From assembly GCA_018401705.1 (NCBI GenBank), contig JAGYKL010000007.1, positions 1 to 64,000 on the forward strand: 64,000 bases of DNA, written 5' to 3'. Positions 63,691-64,000 of this stretch are shown in pieces. The first letter of the stretch is position 1. Every line of letters begins with the position of its first letter. The notes under the pieces are model-generated. The model made no database searches. It was not told where the DNA came from and saw only the letters and a list, made by a program, of their open reading frames with translations. Source of the stretch: Bacteroidia bacterium (GTDB lineage Bacteria; Bacteroidota; Bacteroidia; M30B66). The position numbers and the translations under genes were made by a program.

Positions 63691-64000
63691 ATGCGACTAT
63701 TAATCATCATGATTTTTCTTCTTGCCTCTGGGCTAAAAGCCCAAGATGTGATTGACTTTGAAGGACTTCAAAAAAGAATTGAAAAACAGAATGATACACT
63801 TTACTTAGTTAATTTCTGGGCCACTTGGTGTAAGCCATGCATTGCTGAACTTCCATTTTTTGAAAATGCATCTGAATCTTTAAGAGATAAGCCCATTAAA
63901 GTTTTACTTGTGAGTCTCGACTTCAAATCTGATTTAGAACGTGTCTCTGAATTTATTCAAAAAAAACAAATTAGCACTGAAGTCGTTTTGTTAAGTGCTG
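63691..64000 (+). CDS. TlpA/ResA-type thioredoxin, truncated by the window end
   Basis: The first 103 codons of a gene that continues past the window. A signal peptide (IIMIFLLASGLKAQ) is followed by a TlpA-type redox site FWATWCKPC (C47, C50) and IKVLLVSLDFKSD. It starts 10 bases after the T9SS thioredoxin-fold protein, suggesting the two thiol proteins share a transcript. Confidence 0.85.
   Translation, partial: MRLLIIMIFLLASGLKAQDVIDFEGLQKRIEKQNDTLYLVNFWATWCKPCIAELPFFENASESLRDKPIKVLLVSLDFKSDLERVSEFIQKKQISTEVVLLSA

Overview
The window is an AT-rich chromosomal segment from a member of the Bacteroidota, probably a flavobacteria-like lineage. The evidence is several secreted proteins ending in type IX secretion (T9SS) sorting domains, families typical of the phylum (DUF4476, DUF2027-Smr, IPExxxVDY, DUF6364), promoter elements of the TAnnTTTG type and an almost complete lack of Shine-Dalgarno sequences. 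I cannot name a genus. I see no prophage, integrase-borne island, insertion sequence or CRISPR array; most of the segment is ordinary core genome with patches of secreted proteins.

Layout. 0.1-4 kb: rocD, a membrane-anchored thioredoxin-like protein, and a TPR/helix-turn-helix regulator. 4.4-16.1 kb (minus strand): a giant T9SS-exported adhesin made of five repeated modules. It is interrupted by two in-frame stops near 7.45 kb that look like four homopolymer-length differences. It ends in a perfect-palindrome terminator and has its own promoter and a roughly 400-nt leader. 16.1-22.6 kb: secreted M1 aminopeptidase, phhB, a TonB-like protein, xerD, then aroQ-bioD-bioA. 22.6-26.3 kb: two tandem secreted paralogues of unknown function. 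26.6-32.4 kb: a small membrane protein, a kelch T9SS protein, DUF2027-Smr, RNase P RNA, a DEAD-box helicase, and an intergenic region carrying three arrays of a degenerate 7-bp repeat. 32.4-38.4 kb (minus): S8 protease, lipoprotein, mnmA, MORN/YwqK-like protein, M23 peptidase.

38.5-50.5 kb (plus): a coiled-coil protein, zapA and rny, followed by a surface-polysaccharide cluster (flippase, three glycosyltransferases, two O-antigen polymerase/ligase-like proteins, a DegT aminotransferase and an initiating sugar-phosphate transferase). A minus-strand remnant of a T9SS protein is stranded inside this cluster. 50.6-57 kb (minus): DUF4476, then an acpP-fabF-rnc-IPExxxVDY-pyk-M42 operon. 57.2-64 kb (plus): purN-rnhA, a CAU tRNA (minus), a HAD phosphatase, ettA, a DUF6364/PIN toxin-antitoxin pair, tspO, a GreA-C-terminal-like protein, and two thioredoxin-fold exported proteins, the last cut by the window end.

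Functionally the region joins cell-surface work (T9SS cargo, TonB-type energy transfer, polysaccharide assembly, peptidoglycan hydrolysis) to housekeeping genes (biotin, fatty acid, purine, RNA processing, translation). The points most worth a second look are the adhesin interruption, the 7-bp-period arrays, the tandem unknown paralogues, and the glycosyltransferase with a cysteine cluster.
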